In this document: piece after piece, positions 40,686-49,179 of the stretch
How the letters are laid out: each line of letters opens with the position of its first letter
Numbering within the stretch: position 1 is the stretch's first letter
NCBI GenBank assembly: GCA_022414725.1
Contig: CM039466.1
Coordinates: forward strand, 34,144,271 to 34,208,270
Origin: Microglena sp. YARC
Taxonomy: Eukaryota; Chlorophyta; Chlorophyceae; Chlamydomonadales; Chlamydomonadaceae
Length of the DNA: 64,000 nt
Direction of reading: 5' to 3'
Translations under genes and position numbers: made by a program
Notes under the pieces: generated by a model
What the model was told of the DNA's origin: nothing
The model's input: only the letters and a program-made list of their open reading frames with translations
The model's database searches: none

Positions 40686-43626
40686 GGTGGTTGTTCCCTT
40701 TTAGCCTTCTGCTCCTTCAGGGTAACTTGGGATCCGCCAGCTAGTTGTGATCATTAATATCATCATCATTATCATCAATCAAAATCTAAACATTATTATA
40801 AAACAGAATCATCATCATCATCAATCATCATCATCTCATCATCATCAACAACCAAAATCTAAGCATTCTTGTAAAAACAAACTTCAACCAATCTCGTCAC
40901 GTGCATCTGTGGTGGTTGGCCCCCAGTGCAAGCAAACAGGCTGCCCCCCTCAACCCCACGCCTCATAATAAGACGTACTATTTATTTATTTAGTTATTCA
41001 TATGCACCTTCACTTCCCCAGTTTAGCTGCAGGCTTTCTGGATGAAAAGCCTGCGGCAGTGTGTTCTCATGTTTGCTGGAGGTGGGTGGCTGTGGATCAT
41101 CATCATCAAGATCATCACCACCATCATCATCATCATCACTCATCATAAACAATCAAAATCTAGCTTTCATTATCAAAATATACGTTATCCAAATCTCTTC
41201 ATACCCACCTTAACTTCCCCGGCTTCGTGCAAATGCAGGCTTTCTGGATGGAGGCCTTGGTCCCATGTCTTGTTTTTTTGCTGGAGGTGGTGGCTGTGAT
41301 CATCATTATCATCGCCACCATCACCACCATCACCACAAACAACAACATCTAAGTAATCTAATCAAGATATTCTTTATCCAATCTCTTTATATGCATTTTT
41401 GGCTGTTGGCCCCAGTGCATGCAAACAGGCTGCCCCCCTCAACCCCACGCCTCATAACAAAGCGTACAATTGACTAATTCATACGCACCTTCACTTCCCC
41501 AGCTTCCGCTGCGGGCGGTTTTCTAGATGAGCCTGGGGCCGCGGTGTCTCTGTGTTTGCTGGAGGGTGGCGGGCGGTACCCAGGCTGCCATCTGCATTCT
41601 CTGTCCCGTCTGATTTCCTCTTTCTCTACAATTGGGACATCTTGGTGACAGCCTGGTCGTTTGTTGGTCACCTCCTGGGTGCGTAGCCCACAACAACAAA
41701 TGCGTTGTTAGCCCACACCTGGCGAGCGTCAGATCAGCAGTCAGAGCTGAATACATTTTGGTGGTGGTGGTGGGGGTTGGTGGGGTACTTGGGCGGGTTG
41801 GAGAGGGTCCTGGGTCGTTTTGGTTGGCACTCCTGGGCGCGTAGCCGACAAGCAACACTTGCATTTGTAGCCCAAACCTGTTTTGAAGGTGACAAACAAG
41901 TCAAGCTGATACAATTTCGCTGGTGGTGGGGTTGGTGGTACCCGGGCGGTGGATGGGGTCCCCCTGGTCGTTGTGTTGGCACCTCCTGGGGCGTGTGCCG
42001 ACAAACAACACCTTGCATTGGGAAAGCCCACAGCTGGAGGCGACAGAAGCAGTCAAGGGCTGAATACATTGTGTGGTGGTTGTGTTGGAAGGGGGTTGGG
42101 CGGGCTGGAAGAGGGTCCCCTGGTCGTTGTTGGTCCCCTCTCCTGGGGCGCCGTGGTAGCCGACAACCAATCACCTGCATTGTCACAACCTGTGTAATCG
42201 TCCCGAACAGAGGACCACTCACTGCAGGCAGCCTGCGGTCATAATATCGATTATGGTCGCACAGCTCGGGTGGTTCGGTGAGATGCAGGAGCGTGGCTTC
42301 GTGTGTGGTTCGGATAGTGGTGCGGCTGTAAACGCTGGAAGCCGTGATTTGGTTTGAGAGTGTTCGCGCTGTTGAGGTGTTCCCTTAGTGTTGGTCAACT
42401 CCTGAGGGGCCCGCTTAAGTCCCACGAAACCCGCAAATGGGAAACAACAAAAATCTGTCGGTTGTTTGGCTCTACTACCGTGAGCGCATGGCTCAGAGAA
42501 AGAGCCCTCAGAACAATAAAGCCTGGGTTTCCCAGTTAGTGGTGGGGAGTGATGTGTAAATTATGCAATAGTAAATTTGAATGTTTACCGGGCGTGTATG
42601 CACTTGGTCACTTCTCTGTAGGATTTCGGATTCTGCAGCAGGTGTGTGTTGCGCTCGTGAGTGGTTGCATGCTGTTTTGGCGTAAAGTTGGCTGGAAGGG
42701 CCAGCGCAACAAAGATGGGACATGTCGGACACCTGTGGGGGTGCTGGGGCCATATAGGATAGTGCATTCCTGTTAGCATCGATGGTTTTGTCGCGAGAGG
42801 GGCTGTTGGGGTGAGGAGAGCTTGGCTTGCGGGTGAGGGACCAGCGCAGCCAACGAGGAGTGAGGACATGCTGCGGGCGGGCCTTGGAGGGGGTCCTCTG
42901 AAAGAGCACACACTCTATAAATGAGGCAGGGGGGCACAGCACTCGTTGGTCATTGTCAAGCAATCCTGCTGCCAGTTGGGTGTGGACTTGGGCGAGGGGA
43001 GGGTATTCCAGGTACTCAGGGGGAGGAGTTGGGGCCTGGGGGTGTGGGGGAAGGGTGGGGTGGAAGGGTGCAGTGTGTGTGTTGCGGTGGTGATGGTGTG
43101 GTGGTGGCGGGTGGTGGTGGTGCTGGTGGTGTGTTGGTGTGTGTGTGTGTGGGGGGTGGGGGGGGGGGTAAAGAAACAATTCTTTCTATGAGGAGGGAGA
43201 CAGCACCGTGGCCATGATCAAAGCAATTCCCTGCCCTTGCCACGTTGAGTGTGACATGGGGTGAGGGAGGTGCGGCATGGTCATCAGGGGGAGGCACGGG
43301 GTGCAGGTGTGTTATTGTGTGTGTGTGTGTGTGAGGGGGGATCGTTATATAAAACAAATCTACCTATGAGGAGGGAGCACAGCACCGTGGCCATGTCAAA
43401 GCAATCCCCTGCCTGCCAGTTGAGTGTCGGACATGGGCGAGGAGGTTACTCAGGCGGGTGAGGGGATCTTCGAGTGAGCTCGTAGGTGATGAAAAGTCCG
43501 CACAAAAGTGCCCAACCCTCCAGGTCATAAAGCTCGGTTTGTAGTTGAGTTGCGTGGGCGGGTGGTTGCAGTGAAACTTCTGGCTAACCGCCTCGTTGCG
43601 CCCCAGGGGTCAAAGGTAACAAGGGC
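30455..43626 (-). CDS. DRC7: Dynein regulatory complex subunit 7 (DRC7/CCDC135/FAP50), 11 exons, 5' partial
   Basis: DRC7 is part of the nexin-dynein regulatory complex linking axonemal doublets and needed for ciliary motility. Exons in transcription order are 43626-43364, 41718-41489, 40481-40103, 39047-38884, 37237-37017, 35854-35576, 35074-34868, 33820-33630, 32225-32051, 31484-31197 and 30700-30455. Junction phases agree except where local indels occur. Diagnostic blocks are the transglutaminase-like core GDCFDMATVLCSLLIG and NAFVVVGYAPR-EVT, LHAWVLVMTGKR, YLGIEYLWNHRNFWVCMQ, VSYDLSDSTKWEAVF, DIPPSWVPKLSVP, LVMYEDEERTVVTEIRE, IRKMTEKFSRHSKVEAD and, at the C-terminus, QEEEEEYEKAVEESMFRIHI plus LEKRLKRHEEQA. 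The start of the protein is not found; it probably lies in or beyond the N gap. About 879 codons are seen, inflated by a low-complexity linker. Most exon edges are multiplied in tandem. Confidence 0.93.
31082..31196 (+). mobile_element. Family B element abutting a DRC7 donor
   Basis: GTTTGGGGTTCAGTTCATC on the minus strand begins a few nt after the exon end at 31197, so the intron 5' end GTAAAACGATTG is itself family B sequence. The body continues to GTTACAACATACAT near 31078. The strand assignment is tentative. Confidence 0.6.
31197..31484 (-). CDS. DRC7: DRC7 exon (acidic, ERANIIQ end)
   Basis: Acceptor CCTCCAG, donor CAG|GTAAAA, 96 codons. It begins AIRDSEWEISEILRTRTNQ, includes a run of nine glutamates, and ends LKALKDRLIERANIIQ. 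Confidence 0.92.
31485..31935 (-). repeat. 3'-splice-site copies of the 31484 exon, in G-rich DNA
   Basis: Two extra copies (about 31625-31693 and 31757-31828) of the acceptor plus the first 70 nt encoding AIRDSEWEISEILRTRTNKE. Between them are GGGGGAGG tracts, pyrimidine-rich on the sense strand, including a pure G run at 31727-31750. Confidence 0.9.
31938..32050 (-). repeat. 5'-splice-site copies of the 32051 exon end
   Basis: Two extra copies of the segment encoding AEKDCMQ plus GTAGGTT, one with a mutated exon end (AGTATGCAATCC on plus). Confidence 0.8.
32051..32225 (-). CDS. DRC7: DRC7 exon (IHIEHHYGTNRITAS)
   Basis: Acceptor GTCTCAG, donor CAG|GTAGGT, 175 nt. Its first base completes the Arg of AENR from the previous exon. 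HHYGTNRITASSRTY aligns with the YHxxxxRITASTR segment of DRC7. Confidence 0.92.
32300..32590. repeat. C-run, CACA and ATATAT low complexity in DRC7 intron
   Basis: Poly-C at 32317-32341, (CACACC)n, then ATATATGCATCTATATAC palindromic A/T sequence. Nothing gene-like. Confidence 0.9.
32590..33629 (-). repeat. 13-copy array of a DRC7 5' splice site
   Basis: Units of 65-105 bp repeat the exon end encoding KYYLAEN plus AG|GTAGGATATG, followed by A/T-rich AAAAACATT sequence. Thirteen copies lie between 32599 and 33560 in addition to the real junction at 33630. Copies vary at single bases but keep GT throughout. Confidence 0.93.
33630..33820 (-). CDS. DRC7: DRC7 exon (PIRKMTEKF)
   Basis: Acceptor GTACCAG, donor AACAG|GTAGGA, 191 nt ending in phase 2. 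It encodes SEDNGDDPYEDEATRVRRMR and later ILPIRKMTEKFSRHSKVEAD, a highly conserved DRC7 block. Confidence 0.93.
33902..34045 (-). mobile_element. tRNA-derived SINE, variant subfamily
   Basis: Starts AACGCCTGGTGGGGCGTGGG and ends in the B-box complement GGATTCGAACCC. It shares the variant body with the 3287 copy. It sits between two copies of GTACGTGGG-AA-TGAAAATGA, which may be its target duplication or a duplicated junction. Confidence 0.7.
34046..34496. other. DRC7 intron, family F fragment
   Basis: 34393-34492 (CCCCACGTTGCGTCCTGCGACG) is the inverse of 21762-21905. The rest is unique intron with no exon recognised. Confidence 0.6.
34497..34865 (+). mobile_element. Three head-to-tail family B copies
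   Basis: Copies at about 34497-34581, 34595-34733 and 34745-34865 each end with AGCCTATTTGGCC(T/C)ACCCCTGGA and TGTAACA. The last runs into (CATA)n that touches the exon at 34868. Together they fill much of one DRC7 intron. Confidence 0.7.
34868..35074 (-). CDS. DRC7: DRC7 exon (FYHTARLDGLMRREE)
   Basis: Acceptor CCATTAG, donor CAG|GTATGT, 69 codons in phase 0. It encodes DTTIEEFEGGSAFGLHDILS and EVNFYHTARLDGLMRREEL. The donor and following intron are the reverse complement of a family B (CATA)n tail. Confidence 0.92.
35155..35202 (-). repeat. 3'-splice-site copy of the 35074 exon
   Basis: GGACACCACAATAAAGAAG and TTTGAGGGCGGCAGTGCCT repeat the exon start in a single diverged copy. Confidence 0.8.
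35268..35575 (-). repeat. 5'-splice-site copies of the 35576 exon end
   Basis: Two extra copies near 35270-35300 and 35430-35465 encode ERR-V plus the donor AAG|GTAAG. Sequence between them is CCCCTC-rich on plus, so G-rich on the sense strand. Confidence 0.85.
35576..35854 (-). CDS. DRC7: DRC7 exon (SWVPKLSVP ... VVTEIRETF)
   Basis: Acceptor CCCTAG, donor CAGAAG|GTAAGA, 93 codons. It encodes VDVIPDIPPSWVPKLSVPRD, MRCPRGSKMTFYKCSQHEKF and LVMYEDEERTVVTEIRETF, the conserved W-x-x-K / CPRG / YED region. Confidence 0.94.
35855..36220 (-). repeat. 3'-splice-site copies of the 35854 exon
   Basis: Two extra long copies (about 35920-36042 and 36085-36215), each with acceptor and about 120 nt of exon, encode DVIPDIPP-WVPKLSVPSDAF. 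Between them is GGGGGTTGG or TGTGTGTTT DNA. Confidence 0.9.
36300..37016 (-). repeat. 5'-splice-site copies of the 37017 exon end, C-rich spacers
   Basis: About five extra copies of GCCTCCACCGTCTCCATCAT with flanking ACCCATGTCTCCATTGGCAA, each next to TTACCTCTCCAG (donor GTAAG on minus) and spaced by CCCCCCTCCACC. They encode variants of SIANGDMG-NDGDGGD. Confidence 0.88.
37017..37237 (-). CDS. DRC7: DRC7 exon, low-complexity linker
   Basis: Acceptor CTACCAG, donor GAG|GTAAGG, 221 nt, phases compatible on both sides (completes Gly after LTG, ends before VDVIPD). It encodes a Thr/Pro-rich part (STALPKASPNTPPTTLTSEP) then a Gly/Asn/Asp-rich part (NGDMGGNDGDGGDGGG). It is not conserved in the DRC7 family as I know it. 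It may be an exonised repeat. Confidence 0.75.
37270..37400. repeat. (GTAT)n microsatellite
   Basis: About 25 tetranucleotide units, directly upstream of the 37237 acceptor on the sense strand. Confidence 0.95.
37507..37660. repeat. Palindromic family D element
   Basis: Begins GGCAATATGATATCATACG and ends CATATGATTTGCCGTTCCC, so the ends are inverted, with internal CATATGATATCATATG hairpins. MITE-like. Confidence 0.7.
37900..38100 (+). repeat. Dispersed repeat family E copy
   Basis: TTTCAGATTTCTGTAGTCCA through CGTCCCGATATCGGGGGGTC to GGAATGGCGACGCGTCGTC, collinear with 63548-63765. Confidence 0.8.
38107..38255 (-). mobile_element. Family B copy, near full length
   Basis: GTTACAGTCCAGGGGCAGCC to CCCTGAGTTTGTGCTACATG. 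A second partial copy follows at 38295-38385. Both lie in a DRC7 intron. Confidence 0.7.
38500..38883 (-). repeat. 8-copy array of a DRC7 5' splice site
   Basis: Units alternate at about 42 and 49 bp, each with CACCTGACTTCATGA / ACCAGTCAAGCC on plus. On the sense strand this is the end of the 38884 exon (KSGGLTG) plus GTAGGTTCAAATTC. The reverse-strand 202-codon frame through this array is a repeat translation, not a real extension of the exon. Confidence 0.92.
38884..39047 (-). CDS. DRC7: DRC7 exon (SYDLSDSTKWEAVF)
   Basis: Acceptor CCCACAG, donor ACTG|GTAGGT, 164 nt. DVSYDLSDSTKWEAVFDRS is the conserved DLxDxxKWE block. The rest (YDYGSADAGGDERIGLESRG) is lineage-specific. The exon starts and ends mid-codon, and both partners fit. 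Confidence 0.9.
39048..39570 (-). repeat. GGTGGGTGGGTAGG tract with one 3'-splice-site copy
   Basis: GGTGGGT-type minisatellite, C-rich on the sense strand, with one copy of the 39047 exon start at about 39290-39345 (encoding DVSYNLIDSTKWEA). Confidence 0.85.
39600..40102 (-). repeat. 5'-splice-site copies of the 40103 exon end
   Basis: Three extra copies ending near 39624, 39797 and 39948 encode MQ-ALPHSD-R plus GTGAGT. They are separated by about 150 nt containing CACCACTGCAAGCC. The 39624 copy reads RVHPM, in the phase expected by the next exon. Confidence 0.88.
40103..40481 (-). CDS. DRC7: DRC7 exon (LHAWVLVMTGKR ... LWNHRNFW)
   Basis: Acceptor CCTTCAG, donor CTAT|GTGAGT, 379 nt. It encodes KPKYVIRKNTQLESKFLKEQ, an acidic EGGDKEDAEEGGEGGE linker, LLHAWVLVMTGKRDMHAPIF and YLGIEYLWNHRNFWVCMQ. 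Its length leaves phase 1, but the next exon needs phase 2. Comparison with the 39624 copy shows a single base missing near the end (CGCGCCACA versus CGCGTCCAT). Confidence 0.93.
40500..40990. repeat. (GTT)n and CATCAT tracts, family C copy
   Basis: (GTT)n at 40640-40690 precedes the 40481 acceptor on the sense strand, and CAT/ATC repeats occur at 40755-40860. 40918-40995 is family C (CCCCAGTGCAAGCAAACAGG...AATAAGACGTACTATTTATT). Further family C copies are at 41408-41470, 61785-61862, 63235-63300 and 63345-63462. Confidence 0.8.
40995..41300 (-). repeat. 5'-splice-site copies of the 41489 exon end
   Basis: Two extra copies (about 41005-41060 and 41200-41245) encode GEVK plus GTG(C/G)(A/G)TATG, with an upstream CCAGAAAGCCTGCA block matching SSRKPPAAE of the real exon. 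CATCAT spacer lies between them. Confidence 0.78.
41489..41718 (-). CDS. DRC7: DRC7 exon (transglutaminase-like core continues)
   Basis: Acceptor GCCAG|GTGTGGG, donor GTGAAG|GTGCGT. Family comparison supports a core of N-A-F-V-V-V-G-Y-A-P-R followed by EVTNKRPG, VEKEEIRRDR and PPAAEAGEVK, matching the GYDAxxVxGYAxREVT region of DRC7. As written it contains two single-base indels, one in GGCTAACAAC and one in CCCAGGAGG. Both are homopolymer-type, so I read them as sequence error, not gene decay. Confidence 0.75.
41719..42200 (-). repeat. 3'-splice-site copies of the 41718 exon
   Basis: Three extra units of about 150-175 bp, near 41825-41890, 41975-42035 and 42135-42200, repeat the GTTTGGGCT...GTCGGCTACGCGCCC start of the exon. 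GGTGGTGGGG-type spacers lie between. Indels differ between units. Confidence 0.8.
42200..42930. other. Indel-rich DRC7 intron sequence
   Basis: No exon is recognised. Short open frames on both strands change frame frequently. Sequence is probably unpolished (see the 41489 exon and the 49180 SINE). Confidence 0.5.
42930..43363 (-). repeat. 5'-splice-site copies of the 43364 exon end
   Basis: Two extra copies, at about 43165-43245 (GGGAATTGCTTTGATC, TCCCTCCTCATAG) and about 42935-43040 (more decayed), of the exon end encoding GDCFD...CSLLIG. GTGGTGGCGG and GTGTGTG spacers. Confidence 0.78.
43364..43626 (-). CDS. DRC7: DRC7 exon (NECG ... ELYDLEGWA ... CFDMATVLCSLLIG)
   Basis: Acceptor TTTTTCGCAG, donor CTCATAG|GTAGAT. 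The order GTTACC..PLTP, RNE.., QKF-C, TELYDLEGWA, then GDCFDMATVLCSLLIG follows DRC7 (LTPxNECGxxKFVCTT, ELYDWxGCA, GNCFDxATLLCSLLIG). Several single-base indels break the frame between blocks. The Cys of GDCFD is in the position of the transglutaminase-like core Cys. Confidence 0.72.
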
Positions 43627-45605
43627 CTGCGAAAAAGGTTTTGGGTTTGGTTTGGGTTATGGGTAGAAGCTGGGTGCAAGTTGACGTTGCCGTTGGGCCC
43701 GGGATGTTGGTGCAGATGAACCTTACTCGTGGAGGTGTCTTTGGACGCGCCTGGCCGTTTATTGCGACTTAGTGGCATGTGAGTTCGTATTGGGATTAGG
43801 GGGGGCTCTGAGAAGATTGCGCTAGCAGAAGGACAAGACAGTGATGACGCTGCGCGAGCCTGTGGAGCCCAAACGTCTGCAGCAGGGTGTTAATGCGCAC
43901 TGATTAGATGGTATGATCTTTGCTTATGAGTCCCGGGGGTGGGTCTGTGTTGATTTGAGAGAGAAAGTGGGGGCCAAGTAAAGTTGCGCCGTTCCTTGAG
44001 TCGAGGTCTTGGAAACTATTCCGTGGTTCCGGCGCAAAATACCGTTGGGTGATAGGGGGTGCATGGTAAGCGCGCAGGAGGCCTAAAAAGTTTATTGCGC
44101 TTACCTGGGACTTAGTATCTGAGAATACGAAGGGGACATCTCGTCAGCGGCGGTTTGGGGTGAGATAGGTCCTCCAGTCTCAACGAGAGGTGGCGCTCGA
44201 TTCACTGAGCCTCTGTGTGTTGAGTCGGGCGGGGTTGGCCGTGATTAGTGCCGGCAGACGGAAATATTCGTGTGCGTGGTTGCCTCCTCGCATCGCGTTT
44301 GCCGCCGTTTACTTGCGGGGTGGGTGATGTGTTGAGGAGGTGCCAAGAACTGCGACGCCGGATTTGGGTTAGTGGTTAAAGAAGTGTTCTGGGCATCTGG
44401 ATGATGTTTGAGTGTTGGGTGGGGGGCGGGAAGGTGGTGCCAATGGGGAAAGCGTAAAATTTTGGTTGGCGGTTCGGGAACTCCGTGCCGTCCAGTACCG
44501 ACTTGGGAACGGGTCGCACATTTTGAGCGCAGCGCTGCCACTGAGGCCAGGTCTTTGGGTGTTTAATGTGGGAGGTTAAGTAAGGATGGATGCGCGAGGG
44601 TGAAGGTTATATTGCAGAGAGTTTGACATTTCGAGTCGGAAGTTGCGGGGGAGAAAGTGTCTCGTGTGTCGAAGCTACGGAACTTAGTCATTGGGGTTTG
44701 CCCCGCATCGGTTAGGCAGAGACAGCTGAACAGGGCAGTAGAGGGGGGCTGCCGGCCCGGATGGTTGGTGTTTTCATGGGTCAAGGAGCATTGGCGGTGT
44801 TTTCTGACTTGTGAGCAGTTGCGGTGTGCAGCATGTACAGAAGACCTAGAAGTAAGGGCCAGGTTGATCCATGTTCGACGAGGCGGTGTGGCCTTTCTGA
44901 GACTCCTTGATAGTGTGGGTTGCAGATGAAACGCTATGACTAAGCTTGCCCGAGCCATGCGTTGATAGCTGCAAAAAGGAGGGAGGGTGAGGGTTGGAGT
45001 CAGGTTAGGAGGGTCCTGTGCGGCAGGATTGGGTTGATGGGCGTGTATGAGCTCCCGGTGTAGGTTGAGTTGGAGTGGGGCGTCAGCAGTTCATGCTCAT
45101 GATTTGTGGTGCAGATGAAACTTCTGCTGTTGTAAAGACGCCGCCACTGATCGTTTGATCGCCGGGGTTGATGCCTTTCAGGGGAAGACTCTTCAGCCTG
45201 AGTGCTGCTAGTGAATGATGGTCAGAGGTGGAAAGGGGGCCGCATGTCTGCGGCGGCATATTGGGTTATGCGTTTAGAGGCTCAGGTTGGCGGACGTGTT
45301 GAGAGAGGTTGAGGAGTGGCGAGGCGAGAGAGTGTTGGTGAGGTGTTGCAGACGAAACTTCTGGTTGCCGCACTCGTTCTCCGCGCGGGGGTGGGGAGGT
45401 AAGAGTGGGCGTAGGGTGGGGAGGTGTGTTTGGGTTATGGGTTAGAGCTGGTGTTTGTCAGTTGAGTTGAGTGGTGGCGGAGGTCGATGCAGCGACTTCT
45501 TGGTTGCCGACACTCGTTCGCGGGATGTGATGGTATGGGGGTTCTAGTGTAGTAGAGAGGTCGTTGCCGGCAGGGTGTTGGGATAGGTGGTTGGTTGGTT
45601 TGACG
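43627..45605 (-). repeat. Decayed 3'-splice-site copies of the 43626 exon, up to the N gap
   Basis: The block that reads NECGNQKF on the sense strand recurs near 43700-43745, 44895-44940, 45110-45150, 45345-45385 and 45490-45530 with different indels in each. No earlier DRC7 exon is recognised before the gap. Confidence 0.6.
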
Positions 45606-46605
45606 NNNNNNNNNNNNNNNNNNNNNNNNNNNNNNNNNNNNNNNNNNNNNNNNNNNNNNNNNNNNNNNNNNNNNNNNNNNNNNNNNNNNNNNNNNNNNNN
45701 NNNNNNNNNNNNNNNNNNNNNNNNNNNNNNNNNNNNNNNNNNNNNNNNNNNNNNNNNNNNNNNNNNNNNNNNNNNNNNNNNNNNNNNNNNNNNNNNNNNN
45801 NNNNNNNNNNNNNNNNNNNNNNNNNNNNNNNNNNNNNNNNNNNNNNNNNNNNNNNNNNNNNNNNNNNNNNNNNNNNNNNNNNNNNNNNNNNNNNNNNNNN
45901 NNNNNNNNNNNNNNNNNNNNNNNNNNNNNNNNNNNNNNNNNNNNNNNNNNNNNNNNNNNNNNNNNNNNNNNNNNNNNNNNNNNNNNNNNNNNNNNNNNNN
46001 NNNNNNNNNNNNNNNNNNNNNNNNNNNNNNNNNNNNNNNNNNNNNNNNNNNNNNNNNNNNNNNNNNNNNNNNNNNNNNNNNNNNNNNNNNNNNNNNNNNN
46101 NNNNNNNNNNNNNNNNNNNNNNNNNNNNNNNNNNNNNNNNNNNNNNNNNNNNNNNNNNNNNNNNNNNNNNNNNNNNNNNNNNNNNNNNNNNNNNNNNNNN
46201 NNNNNNNNNNNNNNNNNNNNNNNNNNNNNNNNNNNNNNNNNNNNNNNNNNNNNNNNNNNNNNNNNNNNNNNNNNNNNNNNNNNNNNNNNNNNNNNNNNNN
46301 NNNNNNNNNNNNNNNNNNNNNNNNNNNNNNNNNNNNNNNNNNNNNNNNNNNNNNNNNNNNNNNNNNNNNNNNNNNNNNNNNNNNNNNNNNNNNNNNNNNN
46401 NNNNNNNNNNNNNNNNNNNNNNNNNNNNNNNNNNNNNNNNNNNNNNNNNNNNNNNNNNNNNNNNNNNNNNNNNNNNNNNNNNNNNNNNNNNNNNNNNNNN
46501 NNNNNNNNNNNNNNNNNNNNNNNNNNNNNNNNNNNNNNNNNNNNNNNNNNNNNNNNNNNNNNNNNNNNNNNNNNNNNNNNNNNNNNNNNNNNNNNNNNNN
46601 NNNNN
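45606..46605. other. Assembly gap, exactly 1000 N
   Basis: Run of N of round length, so a scaffolding gap of unknown true size. Open frames across it are meaningless. Confidence 1.
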
Positions 46606-46930
46606 GTATGTTTGTTTGTTTGTTTGTTTGTTTGTCTGTTAGCCCCTCCTGATATCATGGTTGGTCAGGTCCCTTTAGCCTATATGTCTACCGCTGGACT
46701 GTAGCAACATACATCATCTGCGTAGCACGCCTCCAGCCCTTTTGTTACAATTTGCTGGGGGGTCAGTTCACCATGCTTGTTCTGTATAAGCCCATTTCCC
46801 AATATGACCCTACACCCTAAACCCTTAAAACCTGAAACCCCGTTACACCCTTAACCCAATGAATGAGTCAACCATTGAATTCATTCCCCGAAACTGGAAT
46901 AAAACTCCTGCGTACCACATTGCTTTAACA
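46606..46930. other. (TTTG)n, family B copy, no gene
   Basis: (TTTG)n at the gap edge, family B at 46638-46706 (GATATCATGGTTGGTCAGGT), then CCTAAACCC-like sequence. Confidence 0.7.
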
Positions 46931-48711
46931 GACTCATGCACACACTCACACACACACTCACTCTCACTATATCACTCTCACGCCCACCCACCCATCCATG
47001 CACCCACCCACCCCCCCCACACCCATCAAACCCCAAACTGCCTGCTACCAAATCAGTTGAACAGGTCAAAGCAAAGCCATGCCAGGGAATCCAAAGCCAC
47101 CCACTCACCCACCCACGCCACAAACCCACTCTCACTCACTCACCCATCCATGCACCCACCAACCCATCAACCAACATTTGCTACCACATTGTTAAACAGA
47201 AAAGCCAGGCCAGCCAGGAATCAGTGCACTGCAAACCCACTCTCACTCAATCGCTCACCCGCTCACCACGTCGCCACATCCCTCGCACCCACCCACCCAT
47301 CAAAAACCGAACTCCTGGCTACCACATTGTTAAACAGATCAAAGACGGATTGACTCACGCACAACGACTCATGCACAACCCACTCTCACTATATCTCGCA
47401 CCCGGCCCACCCACCTACTCACCCACCCACCCACCCATCCACACACCCATTCCCCACACCCACTCACCCTTCCACCCACCCATCCACCACACCCACTCAC
47501 CCTTCACCCAACCCATCACCCATCCACGGCACCCACCACCCAACCTACTCACCCAATCCAGCGCACACATCCACCCATCCACCCACCCATCCACGCACCC
47601 ACCCACCCATCCACCCACCCATCCACCACACCCACTCACCCTTCCCGCCCCATCCACCCATCCACGCACCCACCACCCACCTACTCCCATCCACGCACAC
47701 ATCCACCATCCACCCACCCATCCACGCACCCACCCACCCATCCACACACCCATCCACACACCCACTCACCCTTCCACGCACCCATCCACCCATCCACGCA
47801 CCCATCCACCCACCTACTCACCCATCCACGCACACATCCACCCATCCACCCACCCATCCACGCACCCACCACCCATCACACACCCATCACACACCCACTC
47901 AACCCTTCCACCCACCCATCCACCCATCACGCACCCAATCCACCCACCTACTCACCCATCCACGCACCACATCCACCATCCACCCACACATCCAACGCAC
48001 CCACCCACCCATCCACCCAACCATCCACGCACCCATACCACCCACCTACTCAACCCATCCACGCACCCACCTGACCATCAACGGTCGCTGTTTGCGTTGG
48101 AGACCCACCTCCTGGGGTGAAATACCGTTCCACAACTTTAAAAACAAAACGAACTCCTGCTGCCACATTGTTGAAATAAACAGATTAAAAACAAGCATGC
48201 AGGAATCCAAACCTCCCACCACCCACCCACCCACCCAGCCACTCACCCACCACGCACAAACGCACTCCCCCACGAGCTCACCCATCCTTTCTCCACCCAC
48301 CCCACAACCAAACTTGCCTGCTACCAAACATCGTCGACAGGTAAAGCAAACATGCCAGGATCCAACCCACCCACTCACTCACCCAACACTCACCCACACA
48401 CTCATCACCACTCACCCACCCACGGCACAAACCCACTCTCACTCCACTCACCCACCCAACAAAACCCACAACAAAAACCACTCTCACTCACTCCACCCAC
48501 CCATTCACCCACCCACACACACACACTCCCACTTCACTCACCCATCCATGCACCCACCCACCCACCCACCGAACTCCTGCTCCACATTGTTGAACAGATC
48601 AAAGACTGATGACTCAGCACACACTCACGCACAAACCCACTCTCACTCACTCACCGCACCCACCACCCACCCCACCCATCACAGAACTCCTGCTACCACA
48701 TTGTCAAACAG
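46931..48711 (+). repeat. (CCACCCACCCAT)n with copies of a 3' splice site
   Basis: C-rich minisatellite interrupted about eight times by GAACTCCTGCTACCACATTGT-AAACAG and CAGGCATGCCAGGAATCAGTGCACTGC variants. The last one leads into the candidate exon at 48712. Irregular single-base differences in the short unit suggest unpolished sequence. The 394-codon frame is a Thr-His-Pro repeat. Confidence 0.8.
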
Positions 48712-48881
48712 GTAAAAAGCCAGGCATGCCAGGAATCAGTGCACTGCGAACCAGACGTATTCAACATGGAAAAGCACATCCTTCACACATCAACCGACAT
48801 CGCTTTGGAGACCCATCTCGGCAAGCGCTGCCAATAACTGAAAGGACATCCACCGCATTGAGCGAATTTGCTCGTATTGAG
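48712..48881 (+). CDS. Candidate exon of an unidentified gene
   Basis: Preceded by acceptor GTCAAACAG with an array of the same junction, and followed by donor ATTGAG|GTATGG and GTGTGTGCATGTGAGT repeats, the arrangement seen around real exons elsewhere in this window. One frame is open throughout (ending ITERTSTALSEFARIE). Another reads NMEKHILHTSTDIALETHLG before a stop. An indel probably separates them. I do not recognise the protein. Confidence 0.4.
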
Positions 48882-48883
48882 GT

Positions 48884-49095
48884 ATGGCGTGTGTTTGGTG
48901 GCATGTGAGTGTGTGCATGTGTGTGTGTGCATGTGAGTGCGTGCATGTGAGTGTGTGCATGTGTGTGTGTGCATGTGAGTGCGTGCATGTGAGTGTGTGC
49001 ATGTGTGTGTGTTGGCATGTGATGTGCTGTGTTCCATGTGTATTGTTTGCATGTGTGTGTGCATGGTGTTTGTTGTTCCATGTGTGTGTGTGAAG
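48884..49095 (+). repeat. GTGTGTGCATGTGAGT array after the 48881 donor
   Basis: Short GTGT/GTGAGT repetition directly downstream of the candidate donor. Confidence 0.9.
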
Positions 49096-49179
49096 GCTAT
49101 TGTTACTGCACTGTGAATGTTTTATCTGTTGGGTTTATTGGGGGCCTTTTATTGTTTGTTTTTTATGCGAACCCTAGAC

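Noticed and set aside
45435..46658. 350-407 codon frames on both strands
   Set aside because: They are made of N from the assembly gap.
46936..48120. 394-codon Thr/His/Pro-rich frame
   Set aside because: Translation of (CCACCCACCCAT)n; all frames are open because the repeat lacks stops.
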